A stretch of 64,000 nucleotides of DNA from Gliomastix tumulicola (Eukaryota > Ascomycota > Sordariomycetes > Hypocreales > Bionectriaceae). Positions within the stretch are counted from its first letter, which is position 1. Each line of letters begins with the position of its first letter. Below the pieces are notes generated by a model that saw only the letters and a list, made by a program, of their open reading frames with translations, had not been told where the DNA came from and did not search any database. Of this stretch, positions 43,755-54,153 are shown one piece after another. The position numbers and the translations under genes are program-made. The stretch lies in the NCBI GenBank assembly GCA_001599755.1, contig BCHX01000004.1:2046001-2110000 (forward strand), written 5' to 3'.

Positions 43755-44891
43755 ATGGCTCCCCATCCGACCTTCAAGGCGACCTACGCCCACAGGTCGC
43801 AGGCGGCCACGCATCCCCTAAACACCTACCTCTTCAAGCTCATGGACCTCAAGGCGTCCAACCTCTGCCTGAGCGCGGACGTGGCGACCGCCCGCGAGCT
43901 CCTCACCGTTGCGGACAAGGTCGGCCCGTCCATTGTCGTCCTCAAGACGCACTACGACATGGTGTCCGGCTGGGACTTCCATCCGGATATGGGCACGGGC
44001 GCGAGACTCGCGGCGATAGCGCGGAAGCACGGGTTCCTCATCTTCGAAGACAGGAAATTCGGCGACATCGGGAACACGGTGGAGCTGCAGTACACCAGTG
44101 GCTCGGCGCGCATCATCGACTGGGCTCACATCGTCAACGTCAACATGGTCCCCGGCAAGGCGTCGGTGACGAGCCTGGCCAACGCCGCCCGCAGGTGGCT
44201 CGAGCGCTACCCGTACGAGGTCAGGACGCTGGTCTCGGTCGGCACGCCAAAGGAGGATGGAGACGACGACGACGACGACGAGAACGGCGAGGGCGCCGAT
44301 GAGACGGGCGATCGCATGGTTCTGGGTGGGGATAATGTCTCCTCCAACGAGAGTCGGCCGGCTCAGGGACGCAAGGGCAGCATCGTCTCCATCACGACAC
44401 TGACGCAGCAGTACGAATCAGCCAACTCGCCGAGGTTAAGCAGGACCATCCTGGAGGAGGAGGACAGTTTCTTTGGCGCCGTGGAACCCCCGCTGAACAG
44501 GGGACTGCTCATCCTGGCGCAGATGTCGAGCCAGGGCAACTTTATGAACGCCGAGTATACACGGGCCTGTGTCGAGGCGGCGAGGGAGCACAAGGACTTT
44601 GTCATGGGTTTCATCTCGCAAGAGTCGCTCAACTCGGAGCCCGACGATGAATTCATTCACATGACCCCGGGCTGCCAGCTGCCACCCGAGGATGAGGAGG
44701 ATATGGACGGGACGGAACTCAAGGGAGACGGCAAGGGGCAGCAGTACAACACGCCCCAGAAGCTGATCGGGATCGCCGGTGCCGATATTGTCATCGTCGG
44801 GCGAGGCATTCTCAAGGCTGGCGACCCTGCATACGAGGCTGATCGGTATCGGTCAGCAGCCTGGAAGGCGTATACAGAGAGGGTTCGTTGA
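43755..44891 (+). CDS. pyr-4: Orotidine 5'-phosphate decarboxylase
   Basis: Last step of UMP synthesis, in the cytosol. A single exon of 378 residues. The catalytic Asp-Lys-Asp array lies in FEDRKFGDIGNTV (Asp99, Lys101, Asp104), with CLSADV and VVLKTHYDMV (Lys64) forming earlier barrel strands. The C-terminal phosphate-binding part has RGLLILAQMSSQGNF, MTPGCQL and IVIVGRGIL. Between residues about 163 and 243 is an insertion that is Asp/Glu-rich (six Asp in a row from 170) and then Ser-rich; a long insertion at this place is characteristic of filamentous ascomycete OMPDC against yeast URA3 (about 267 residues). ATG 43755 in ATCATGGCT context is the family start. This gene is a standard selectable locus in fungi. 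Confidence 0.97.
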   Translation: MAPHPTFKATYAHRSQAATHPLNTYLFKLMDLKASNLCLSADVATARELLTVADKVGPSIVVLKTHYDMVSGWDFHPDMGTGARLAAIARKHGFLIFEDRKFGDIGNTVELQYTSGSARIIDWAHIVNVNMVPGKASVTSLANAARRWLERYPYEVRTLVSVGTPKEDGDDDDDDENGEGADETGDRMVLGGDNVSSNESRPAQGRKGSIVSITTLTQQYESANSPRLSRTILEEEDSFFGAVEPPLNRGLLILAQMSSQGNFMNAEYTRACVEAAREHKDFVMGFISQESLNSEPDDEFIHMTPGCQLPPEDEEDMDGTELKGDGKGQQYNTPQKLIGIAGADIVIVGRGILKAGDPAYEADRYRSAAWKAYTERVR

Positions 44892-46036
44892 ATCACCTAT
44901 TATGTGGACGGGGAAAAAGGCAATTTGATGCGAGACATTGGCAGGAGTTTTGGCTATTAGAACGGCGGGAGCAAAGGCAGTGTGGCGCAAAGGCATTTCT
45001 CTGATCTAAGATTGACGACTTGTTGGACTGTTTATCCCTTCCATCCTTGACACTCTGATTTTGGTGGGAAATACGAGACGGAGAATACCGTCTAGCGTGA
45101 ATTTGCGTGTGGACATTGGTTAAAATACCGAGTAGACGGCGTCGCCTGTTTGAGGCTGACAAAACACCAACGGCACTATTGGACTATTGACATTGAATGG
45201 CAAGCAGCCATGGCATATTCCGAAGCCACAGCATTGTTGGAATTTAGGAAACGCACGTAACCGCTAATAACCAGCCCAGCACGTCCCCGTCCCTTTTAGT
45301 AAGAAGCATGCAGAGAGGCACGTTATCTGGTGGTGAAAGGGAAAGGGGACTGGCTCGCTGTGGCGTCGGACATAACGCAGTGAGCATCCGCTTTGTCCGG
45401 GGAGCTGGGAACGAAAGAAAAAAAAAAGCATGAGCCAGTCAGACGGGCTCGGCAACTACTCGTATTTGCCGCTACGACAAGGTGTTATTATTATTCCATG
45501 CTTGGATGACCAAAGTTGGAGAAGCAAAATTGCCTTCCAAGGTTGCGTCGCGACGGCACTGCCAGGGGGGGGTGACTTCTTTCGAGTCCTGTTAACTATA
45601 GTACATCGAGGTACCGGCTCGCTTACACTCAGCCCGCGCTCGGCGTTTGTACCTCCAAGTGCCGACCTGACATCCTCTGCCCGCCGCCCGCACTGGACTC
45701 TGCATTGCACCGCTGTAAGTTTCAGCATCAGCCGCAGCATCGTCAGTCGGGCTCGTTCGTCATTTTTCTCCTCCACCCTTTTTTTTCTCTCTCTCTTTCT
45801 CTCTCTTCTGTCATATCACGGCCACTGGATCGACACAAAAAAAAAGCATCAGGGGAACAGAGAAAAAGCATCGCCAAGGGGGGAACGTAGAGATTCCCGC
45901 CCGCGCGCGCATATGCTGTGACCGAGCTGTTATCGCCGATCAGCGCTCACCTCGTCACACGCCTCGGGGGGGCTTGGTTACCAAAAGTACATCCATACGA
46001 GCGGACACACACAACACAGACAGAGACACAGCCGCC
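44892..46036. other. Intergenic region, pyr-4 to the Zn2Cys6 gene
   Basis: About 1.1 kb: pyr-4 3' flank, then from about 45650 a C/T-rich leader for the transcription factor. No other gene supported. Confidence 0.6.
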
Positions 46037-48750
46037 ATGAGCGACGCGGCGGTTGAGCCTCGCCAGCAGGCTCAGACCCTTCCCTCCAGCCAAGAAGACC
46101 GCACGAGGCCCAAGAAGAGGCGGAGGGTCGTGGTCTCTTGTACGGAGTGTCATAGGCGGAAGCAAAAGGTCGGGATACGCTCACTCACTGTCCACGTTTC
46201 ACCCTGTTTCACTTTCACACCTTTTTTCTTTCCTAGTCGTTCATAATCTTTCAGTGTTTTTAGCCGTTGCTGATTCAATGGGATCCAGTGTGATCGCGAC
46301 CTGCCATGCAGCAACTGCAGGTCGAGGAACAAGGAGACGGCGTGCTTCTACGAGGCCGGCGCACCCACGGCCAAGCGCACCGATGGCAAGCCGTCGTCCC
46401 CGGAGAGCGCAGACGGGCCGGGCACGGACGCCGAGCGGACGCAGCACGGCATGACGCGGGTGCCTGTCAGCGCGCTCATCGAAGCCCCCGAGGGCTCGCG
46501 AGTCGCCGCTGGTGGTGGTGGTGACGCCCTGTCCTCGGTGGCCGCGGAATGGGGCTACTCCAACACGAGCACGTCGACCGTGGGCTTCCTCCGGACCATC
46601 GAGGCCGCCGACGCCGAGGCGGACGGGCAGACCCCGACGCTGTCGTCCCTCGCCGCCTCGCGCAACAGCAGCGCCGCCGTGCGCGAGAAGTACAAGAACC
46701 TCACCCGGCAGCTGCCCACGCGCACGTACCTCGACAAGCTGGTGGGCATGTACATCACGCGGCTCAACTGGCACTACTACATCGTCGACGCGCCCATCTT
46801 CGAGCGCCAGCTGGCCGAGTGGAACGGGCTGTCGTTCAAGGCGCTCAAGGCCGCGCCCGAGGGCCTGTCGCCCGACATGCAGGTGTTCCCGGCCGTGCTG
46901 TTCCAGATCGCGGCCACGTCGCTGCTGTCGCTCGACGAGCGGCCCGACCCGGACTTTGATGCGCTCAAGTACGCGGGGAACATGACGTTTGAGGACCTGG
47001 CGGTCGAGTACAGCGAGGTCGGCGCGGCGATTGTGAATCTGTTTGGGAAGAAGGATCTGGCTGTTACGACGATACAGGCGGAGTTCCTGCGCGCGTCGTT
47101 TCTCAAATTTAACAAGAACGTCACTGAGTCGGTGAGTCGGAGCATGCTCATAGTTATGAGAGTGGGTTTGATATGTGGGCTGACAAGTGTGAGCAGTGGC
47201 ATGCCGTGGCCATGACAATCAGGGACGCTCAGGAGCTGGGGATGCACAAGGACAGCTTGGACCCGCGGCCGAGGGATTCCAGCGCCGAGGCTGCCCTTGA
47301 AAATCAATGGCAAATCGAGCATAGGCGCAGGTTGTATGGGCTGCTGGCTATCTGGTAAGTGAAACTTTGTGTGTCGGATTCCCTGATTGTTGAGCTGACC
47401 AATGATCACTTGTGACTAGGGACGTCCACATGTCCCTCATCCTCGCTCGGCCCGGCGTGATCGACTGGCGGAATCCTCTCCCCTCGCCGCCAGTGGATGC
47501 CCGCCCGGCCAAGGACCTCTCGCGGATTCCCGTGATGCCGCGCGACCCCGAACGAGACCCTCCGACGCCGACAACGAGCACGCTCTGGATGCTGCAGCTT
47601 CTTGGGCCCCTTCGCGAGATCCTGGACATGGAGAAGGAGGGCCCGTGCCCCAAGGACTTCTCCAAGGTGGACAGGATACACCAGGCGCTGCTGGACCTTG
47701 AAGAGACGAAGCCACCGGTCCTGCGCACCGAGAACCCAGATACGCGGTGGGACCACCTACCGGAGCTTTATTGGCTGCCGTATAAGAGGGCATATTACGG
47801 GGGTCTGGTCCAGTTCAGCATCATGTGCCTGCACCGGCCGTATATCTTCCATCGTAGGGCGAGCAGGGAGGCCGCGCTAAGGGCGGGGATCACGATGCTT
47901 GAGGCGCAGAGGCAGAGCTTCGAAGGGCTGCCCCCTCAGTCATGGAGGAAGTGAGTATTTCGGTCCCTCGTACAGAGAGAGTATGACGAGAGTACGCCCA
48001 GGCTAACGAGTGATCGAACGCAGCTACCATCTCTTCTTCGGCAGCTTCGACGGCGTCGTCCTCATCGCCACCATCTTCATCCTGTTCCCGCGTGAGCAGA
48101 CAGAGCTGAGATACAGCGCCCTGCAGCAGTTCCAGTGGACGATTGAGCGGTTCAGCGCCATGCAGGAACGCAATCCCTACGCCCGGTCCGGCCTGGGCAT
48201 CCTCAAGGCGATCCTGGCCAAGCTCACGCGGAGCATCGACAACGAGCCAAGTCCCACGTCGGCATCCGCCGCAGCCTCCTCCGACACGCCAACGACCACG
48301 TGGTCTCGCGATGCACCGTCGGGATCGACACCCTCGGGGTCCGGGATTCGCTCGCTAGGTGGCGACGTTACCTCCCGGGCGCAGACGAGCACGCCCGATT
48401 ACGTGAAGGAAAACGGCAACGGCAACGGCGGCACTGCAGCTGGGAATTTCGACGCGGGGCCCGACTGGACGATGCTGAGCTCGGACGCGCTGGCATCGCT
48501 CGCGCCGCTCTTCCCGACGTCGGACCTCATCTTCAACGACCTCAACGCCATCTTCGACAGCCCCAATGGCAATTTCCCCGGAAGCTTGGACGACCCTTCG
48601 GTGGGCGTCGCGTCACAATCCATGGGCGGCGGCGGCGACGGCAGCGACTTGCCCTTGGACATGGGCTTCCCAGCGCAGTTTGGGGGTGGATTCGGGGAGG
48701 ACACGGTGTGGCAGCTCCTGAACCAGTACCAGCCCGGCACGTCAGTCTGA
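46037..48750 (+). CDS. Zn(II)2Cys6 transcription factor with fungal-specific regulatory domain
   Basis: Five exons, 46037-46168, 46289-47131, 47197-47354, 47420-47950 and 48024-48750, give 796 residues. A basic KKRRR stretch precedes the zinc cluster, which has the spacing C-x2-C-x6-C-x5-C-x2-C-x8-C (CTECHRRKQK, then CDRDLPCSNC) starting near residue 35. The middle domain (about 200-460) is the fungal_trans type, with YLDKLVGMYITRLNWHYYIVD and the IEHRRRLYGLLAIWDVHMSLILARP signature. The C-terminus is Ser/Thr-rich and then acidic/Phe/Leu-rich (DLIFNDLNAIF, GEDTVWQLLNQY), as in an activation region. Intron 1 splits the zinc cluster just before its third cysteine with an atypical GTCGGG donor. 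The target pathway is not predictable; the neighbours pyr-4 and the CCCH gene do not form a cluster with it. Confidence 0.9.
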
Positions 48751-49543
48751 GGGGAGTGTGGCCGCTGCTGACGGCGTTCCTGTTTCCAATGCCACGTGCT
48801 GTCCAGCTGTGATTGGCTGGCGTTGGCCGGACTGGTTGGGCTTCTGGAGGGGGGATGGAATGCTTGTGCTACTACTCGAGCTCTCGAATCAGAGGCGGGG
48901 TGGGAAAGAGAGACATGCGGGTGAGACAAGGCAGACTGGCAGGCAGACTGGCACATGCATATAGGTACAGTCATGCACATGCAGGTGCAGAGGATAAAAA
49001 GGAAAAAGGGACAAAAGCGATGAAACGGCCTTGATGGAATGACGTGGAACTTGGTTGGAAGCCGTCCAACACGGTCTGCCTCGCAGTTGCAACAAGCTCA
49101 CGGGCGGCACGGCTGACATAAATGAGGCGGCACCTGACGCTGTAAAATCATACGATGACTGTCCATGTCACCCTTGCCGCCCGGGTCCCATTGTCAACGG
49201 CCGTGCACCCACTGTATTTCTCTCCCCGTAATTAGGGCTAGCGCTAACCGCCCACTACGAGACAGTGGAGCTTGGACCCCTGCAGGCCGACCTGAAAGAG
49301 ACCCAACCCGACCAGCATCTTTTTCGTCTCTCTCATCTCGTGATGGTCCTTACTCAGAAGACGGGTGCTTAAAATTAATCATGGTTAATCTTAATCATTA
49401 AAATAAAGCATCGCTCTATTTAGAGGACGCGTTGAAGGGAATACGACGTCGACCTCGTGGTATTTAAACGTGCTGACCCAGGCACCGCCTATCAGCATCT
49501 CGTTAGGCAACAAGCACACCACCTGCACTGCACTTTCAGAGCT

Positions 49544-49573
49544 GTACCTGTACCTGCACCTGCACCTGCACCT
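49544..49573. repeat. Hexamer repeat TACCTG/CACCTG
   Basis: About five head-to-tail copies of a six-base unit that contains an E-box-like CACCTG core, upstream of the CCCH gene. Confidence 0.75.
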
Positions 49574-50332
49574 CCAGGTTACGCTGACTCCCCTTGATTC
49601 ACACATTCATCCACCCATTCATCGACTCGCGTTTGTCTCATCGCCATTCTCCTTCCGTCGTACATTATCTTTTTTTCTTCCTTCTCAACCTTGCATATTC
49701 ACAGAGAATCAGGTGCACCTCCAAGCCACTCACCTGACCCGAGCTCGCACGTCTCGGATAAGGGGACGGAAGCGAAGTGTTGACGCGGCATCTGCTCTCT
49801 TCGTCTCACGCTTTCTCTTTTCTTCCATCGCTCTCTCTCCCCAGGCAGATCTGGTTCGCATCGCCTTGCAAGGCACAACACTCCTCGCTTTACCCCCCCG
49901 CCTAAATTCTTCAACAAACGACTCTGCCTTGGACTCGACTCTCACTCTGGATCAACAAACAAACAACCTATCATCCAGCATTAGTACCAACCAAGCTCCA
50001 GCCTCGCAATCCGACAACCAATCTGGACGGCCGGCCTGCATCTTCTGCACTCCAAACGCTGCAGCGTGCATACCCCCAAATTCCAGCTTATCCACTTCCC
50101 CCATTGAAGCATCCTCAGCTCTTCCGATCCTCTGGCTGTTTCGTCTTATCCCTCCTGGAAGTAAACACCGTCTGTCCATCGCTACGGACCTCCTAAGAGA
50201 GACAGGTCTCAGCCGGTCAAGAGAACGAAGTCCGGGGCTGAGACACGCAAACGCAAACGCAACCGCAACCGCATTCTTCCAGCCCTCTTTCGCTCGACTT
50301 GATCGCCCGTAAGAAAGAGATCGGAGAAATTC

Positions 50333-50347
50333 AAAAAAAAAAAAAAA
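50333..50347 (+). promoter_or_regulatory. Poly(A) tract abutting the start codon of the CCCH gene
   Basis: Fifteen consecutive A lie directly before the ATG at 50348. Leader poly(A) tracts of this length can bind poly(A)-binding protein in yeast mRNAs such as PAB1; a role here is inference. Confidence 0.4.
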
Positions 50348-52320
50348 ATGTCCACCACATCCTTGGACCACCCGCCCAGTCGGGTCTTTATGCAACGCTT
50401 CCATGATCTCCAGCAGACCCAGGATAGTAGCAGCAAGATTATCACGGTAAGGAGGACACACACCCTCTCGATCGACCAGCCCCATCCATCCAGCCTATGG
50501 GCAAACATCCATCCAGCCAACCATGCCCTGCCCTGCCCTGCCTGCCTGCCACGCCATCCCAGCCTTCCCTGCTCTGCACAAACGGATTGCCTCTCCCCCG
50601 AATCTGTCTGTGCCTTGGCTAACGGTTCTTTCTTTCTCAATCGCCCAATAGGATCTCATTGCTTATTGTGAACATATCGAGAAGAACTCGCAGGCCGAGA
50701 GCATTAAGCTAAACCAGGAGATTGAAAACCTCAAGCTTGACATTGCCGATGCTACAAGATCGCGACGCGAGTTCCAGACGCGGGCCAACTTATACCATAC
50801 CCAGTTCGATAAGCTCTACCAGGACTTTGAGATCTATAAGGTATGTATCCGTCTATTCTTATTTGCCCCCTTGGGTCAACTTTCATCCTTTTGCCGGCTG
50901 ATACTGACTGCTGCCCGACAGAATCGAAGCCCCTATGTCGCTATCCTGATAGACGGAGATGGCCTTATTGTAAGACAGCTCTCGCACTCCAAAAAAAACC
51001 CTTCAGATCACCTTTTGCTTACACTCTCTCAGTTCCAAGACGAGTACATTAGGGCCGGCCTCGAGGGCGGCAAGAAGGCGGCCTACGCACTACGAAGCGC
51101 CGTCGCCGAGCAGTGCGAGGGCCACGCTCACGAAATCGAGATATCGGCAAAGATCGTCGCCAACCTGAGCGGCCTTGCCCGTGCTATGGTGCGCGACGGC
51201 GTCGTCGACAACATAAACGACTTAAAGGAGTTCATGCTGGGCTTCACCCAGGCCAAGGCGTCCTTTGATTTTGTCGACGTCGGTTACGGCAAAGAGAGGG
51301 CTGATTCCAAAATTAAAGGTTAGACGATACCGTCCCTCGAGGTTTGATGTGTTGTACAAGCAAGTACTGACTTGAGAGCTTTCGCCTCTCAGAGACGACT
51401 AAGTGGCACTTGCAGAACAATAACTGCCGCCAGATCCTCCTCGGCGTCTCCCACGACGCAGGTTACGCCCCTTTCCTGGACGAGATCCTGAAGGACGATA
51501 CGACCAGAAAGCGCATCACCGTCCTCGAGGGTGTCCCGACCATCCGAGACATCGCGTCCACGGGCGTCCACGTCTTCAGGCTCGCTGACGACCTCTTTCG
51601 CACCGAGAAGCTCATCGACCGCAGCGTCATCTCACCGCCACCTCCCGTCGCCAACGGCAATGGCTCGTCGCCTAAGAGCTCGGTCCTCACGCCCAACTCC
51701 GGCGTCAGCTCCGCGGTGCCCTCGCCCTTCTCTACTTTCGCCCAGGCCATCTCCTCCAAGGCCAAGCCCGCCAGCCCACCACCCCAGATCACCATGCCGC
51801 TGGCCCCTCGCTCCGCTAATGCCGGTAAGAAGACCCTGCAGCAGCAGCAGCGCGGGTGGAAGCCGGGCCCCCGCGGCCTCGACAAGCCCATCTCGGTCAA
51901 CCAGGCCGTCCTGGACACGGTGAAGCGGCGCAAAGATAACAGCAAGCTCTGCAACAACCATTTCCTGCGCGGGCCCTGCAGCAAGGGCGACGGCTGCCAG
52001 TTTGTGCACAATTACAAGCCCACCAGCGACGAGCTCGATGCTATTGCTTTCCTGTCTCGGCTGAACCCTTGCACTAGTGGGCAGGACTGCGAGGCCGAGG
52101 ACTGCATTTATGGACATCATGTGAGTTTTTGCCTTCTTCTTCTTCTTCTTCTTCTTCTTCTTCTTCTTCTTGTCGAATTTCGTGTATGTATGCTAACCAG
52201 AGATCCAAGTGTCCCAACGTCAGGGATGGACACTGCACCCATCCTTATTGCAAGTTCCCCGAGGACGCCCATCCTCCCGGAACCAAGTACAAAAACACGT
52301 TTATCGACAAGAACTGCTAG
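50348..52320 (+). CDS. CCCH zinc-finger protein with NYN-like N-terminal domain
   Basis: Six exons, 50348-50446, 50652-50840, 50922-50969, 51033-51318, 51393-52120 and 52201-52320, give 489 residues. Residues about 30-95 form a coiled coil (SIKLNQEIENLKLDIADATRS). Then YVAILIDGDGLIF (about 100-113) and ILLGVSHDAGYAPFLDEIL (about 220-238) resemble the two acidic motifs of NYN/PIN-like ribonucleases. A Ser/Pro/Lys linker follows. The first zinc finger is a canonical C-x8-C-x5-C-x3-H (residues 394-413). Two further Cys/His clusters (PCTSGQDCEAEDCIYGHH and KCPNVRDGHCTHPYCKFPEDAH) complete the C-terminus. Fungal relatives are annotated only as CCCH proteins. The nuclease-fold reading is my inference from the motifs. 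Exon 3 is only 48 nt and carries the IDGDG motif. A CTT microsatellite fills part of the last intron. Confidence 0.88.
52133..52171. repeat. CTT trinucleotide microsatellite in intron 5 of the CCCH gene
   Basis: Thirteen CTT units start 12 nt after the donor and form a polypyrimidine stretch in an 80-nt intron. Confidence 0.9.
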
Positions 52321-53189
52321 TAATGGTTCTTGTCTTAAATTGACTCAACCCCTGGGCACTCACGGCATCTCGACTCAGCAGCAGCTTCGACGACAACGCC
52401 TCCTCCCGTCGTTACAAGAACGATGGGAACCCCAGCAACACCCCTTTATTACCAACGGGAAGCTCGACAGACTGGCACCACAACAGAGCACCCGATTAAT
52501 TTGCCTTTGAGTTTGCCTTTGATTCGGTTTTCTTTGATTGCCACCAGATTGTTACCACATGGTCGTCTCGCGGGCGTTTTTTTTTTTCCTTTTCTTTCTG
52601 ATGCGCTGTCTGATTGCAGCATCACAGAGGAGAACGCATAGATAGCACACACACTTACACTTTTCAGATTGGCTAGACCAACAAGGATGCTTCCCGGCGG
52701 AGCGTTCTTGTGGCTATGTGGCTATGTATGGGTCGACGGAGACTATGGGGACTAATACACTGATTTTCATAACTGTCCGTTGCGACTATAGGAATGTGAA
52801 TCGGCGTGATGTTGCATCGTGGTTCCGGGATCTTCCACTGGGCTTCTCCACAGACGACTACAAGAGTCAACGACCCGCAGCCCTTCTACTAGTAGTCTAA
52901 GTTAGTCCTCCTTGTTACATTGCTCGTGACTTCATTCCACTTGTGATGCCCTCGTTGGGTGAAGGGTAAGAAAGGAGTGCCTGTGCATGCCTTCCTTGAG
53001 CGTTGAGGTGAGAATTGTGGGCCGAATCAATGTAGAAGGCAAGAGTGCCCCAAAGCTTCTTGCTCACTGTCCCCAAACTCCCTCTATAACCTCTTAAGTT
53101 AGGTATAGGTATACACGTTGTTCTCTTGAAGTCACGGACAGCTCTCAACTCAAGTTCCAAAGCCTTCGTATCAGTCACACCTCAGTCCC
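52321..53189. other. Intergenic region, CCCH gene to the thioesterase
   Basis: The 869 bp hold 3' flank and then the thioesterase promoter. No gene supported. Confidence 0.6.
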
Positions 53190-54065
53190 ATGGATAACAG
53201 CAGGACCAACAGCAACAGCCCGCCTCGGCCAGCCGCCGCCAAAGAAGCAGACGACACGTCTTTCGGACCATGCCACATCATAGAGCCCCGATCCGAGCAC
53301 ACCCACACGGCCATCATCCTCCACGGACGCGGCAGCTACACTGAGGAATTCGCCCAGGACTTCCTCGCCTCCACGCTCTCGGACGGCCGCACCCTCTGCG
53401 ACAGGCTGCCGGGTTGGCGCTGGGTGTTCCCGGCGTCCAGGGAGCTGTGGAGCACGGCGTTCCAGGAGGACATGCCCGCCTGGTTCGAGGCGCACTCCCT
53501 GACGGATCCTACGGCGAGACAGGATCTGCAGGTGGACGGGCTGCTGGAGTCGGTGGCGTATGTCCAGAAGCTCATGCACGGGGAGGTCGAGGCACTCGGC
53601 GGGGATTCCCAGAGGCTGGTACTTGGTGGCATCAGCCAGGGTGGTGCTGTGGGACTATGGGCTCTTCTGTCCCAACGGGATACGACGACGAGGCCGGGGG
53701 CTTTCTTTGCCGCGAGCACCTGGTTGCCGTTTGCCGCTGAGCTGAAGAGTCTTCTTGGTGGCCAGGAGGCGCGATCGGAAGGGGTGGATGGTTCCGCAGA
53801 ACCGAAGGACAAGGTACTCGGCATGTTACCACACCTCAGCCCGTCTTCACCTTCTCGGCATACACCTGTCTTCATAGGTCACGGAGTGGACGACGCCTAT
53901 GTGGATGTGGAGTTGGGTCGACAGGTGATGGAAATCCTCAGCAAAGGAGGATGGGAGGTTGAGTGGAAGGAGTATTCGGGGGCTGAAGAAGAGGGTCACT
54001 GGTTCAAGGTGCCTGACGAAATGGATGATATATACTCTTTCCTCGCCAAGGCCTTTTCTACATGA
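53190..54065 (+). CDS. Acyl-protein thioesterase / carboxylesterase-like serine hydrolase
   Basis: A single exon of 291 residues with an alpha/beta-hydrolase of the phospholipase/carboxylesterase (APT/LYPLA) family. AIILHGRGSY is the oxyanion region, GGISQGGAV holds the nucleophile (Ser149), IGHGVDDAYV the acid (Asp234 or Asp235) and EEEGHWFKVP the histidine (His270), so the triad is complete. Canonical APT1 is about 230 residues; the extra length is N-terminal and in an insertion near residues 190-225. No signal peptide is seen, so it is probably cytosolic. Many fungal members of this subgroup are not proven to remove palmitate from proteins, so the substrate is open. Its 3' end is 88 bp from the converging APH-fold gene. 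Confidence 0.88.
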   Translation: MDNSRTNSNSPPRPAAAKEADDTSFGPCHIIEPRSEHTHTAIILHGRGSYTEEFAQDFLASTLSDGRTLCDRLPGWRWVFPASRELWSTAFQEDMPAWFEAHSLTDPTARQDLQVDGLLESVAYVQKLMHGEVEALGGDSQRLVLGGISQGGAVGLWALLSQRDTTTRPGAFFAASTWLPFAAELKSLLGGQEARSEGVDGSAEPKDKVLGMLPHLSPSSPSRHTPVFIGHGVDDAYVDVELGRQVMEILSKGGWEVEWKEYSGAEEEGHWFKVPDEMDDIYSFLAKAFST

Positions 54066-54153
54066 TCCAGCTATCCAGTGAGAAATGTGGTGAGAGGGAT
54101 GGCAGCATGTAACTCGTTATTCAAGTATCTATCAACACTAGATAGAGCCTTCT

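Larger units (their letters stand above)
48751..50347. other. Intergenic region upstream of the CCCH gene
   Basis: About 1.6 kb. From about 49450 the sequence is C/T-rich and reads open for 280 codons; the translation has no domain, is Ser/Thr/Leu-rich and stops 35 bp before the CCCH start, so it is taken as promoter and leader. A hexamer (TACCTG/CACCTG) is repeated about five times at 49544-49573. A 15-A run directly precedes the CCCH start codon. Confidence 0.6.

Noticed and set aside
43755..48750. Metabolic cluster of pyr-4 with the Zn2Cys6 factor
   Set aside because: No further biosynthetic enzyme, transporter or shared regulation is visible; pyr-4 is a housekeeping gene.
49470..50312. 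280-codon plus-strand frame upstream of the CCCH gene
   Set aside because: Same character: pyrimidine-rich leader, unconserved composition, ends just before the true start.
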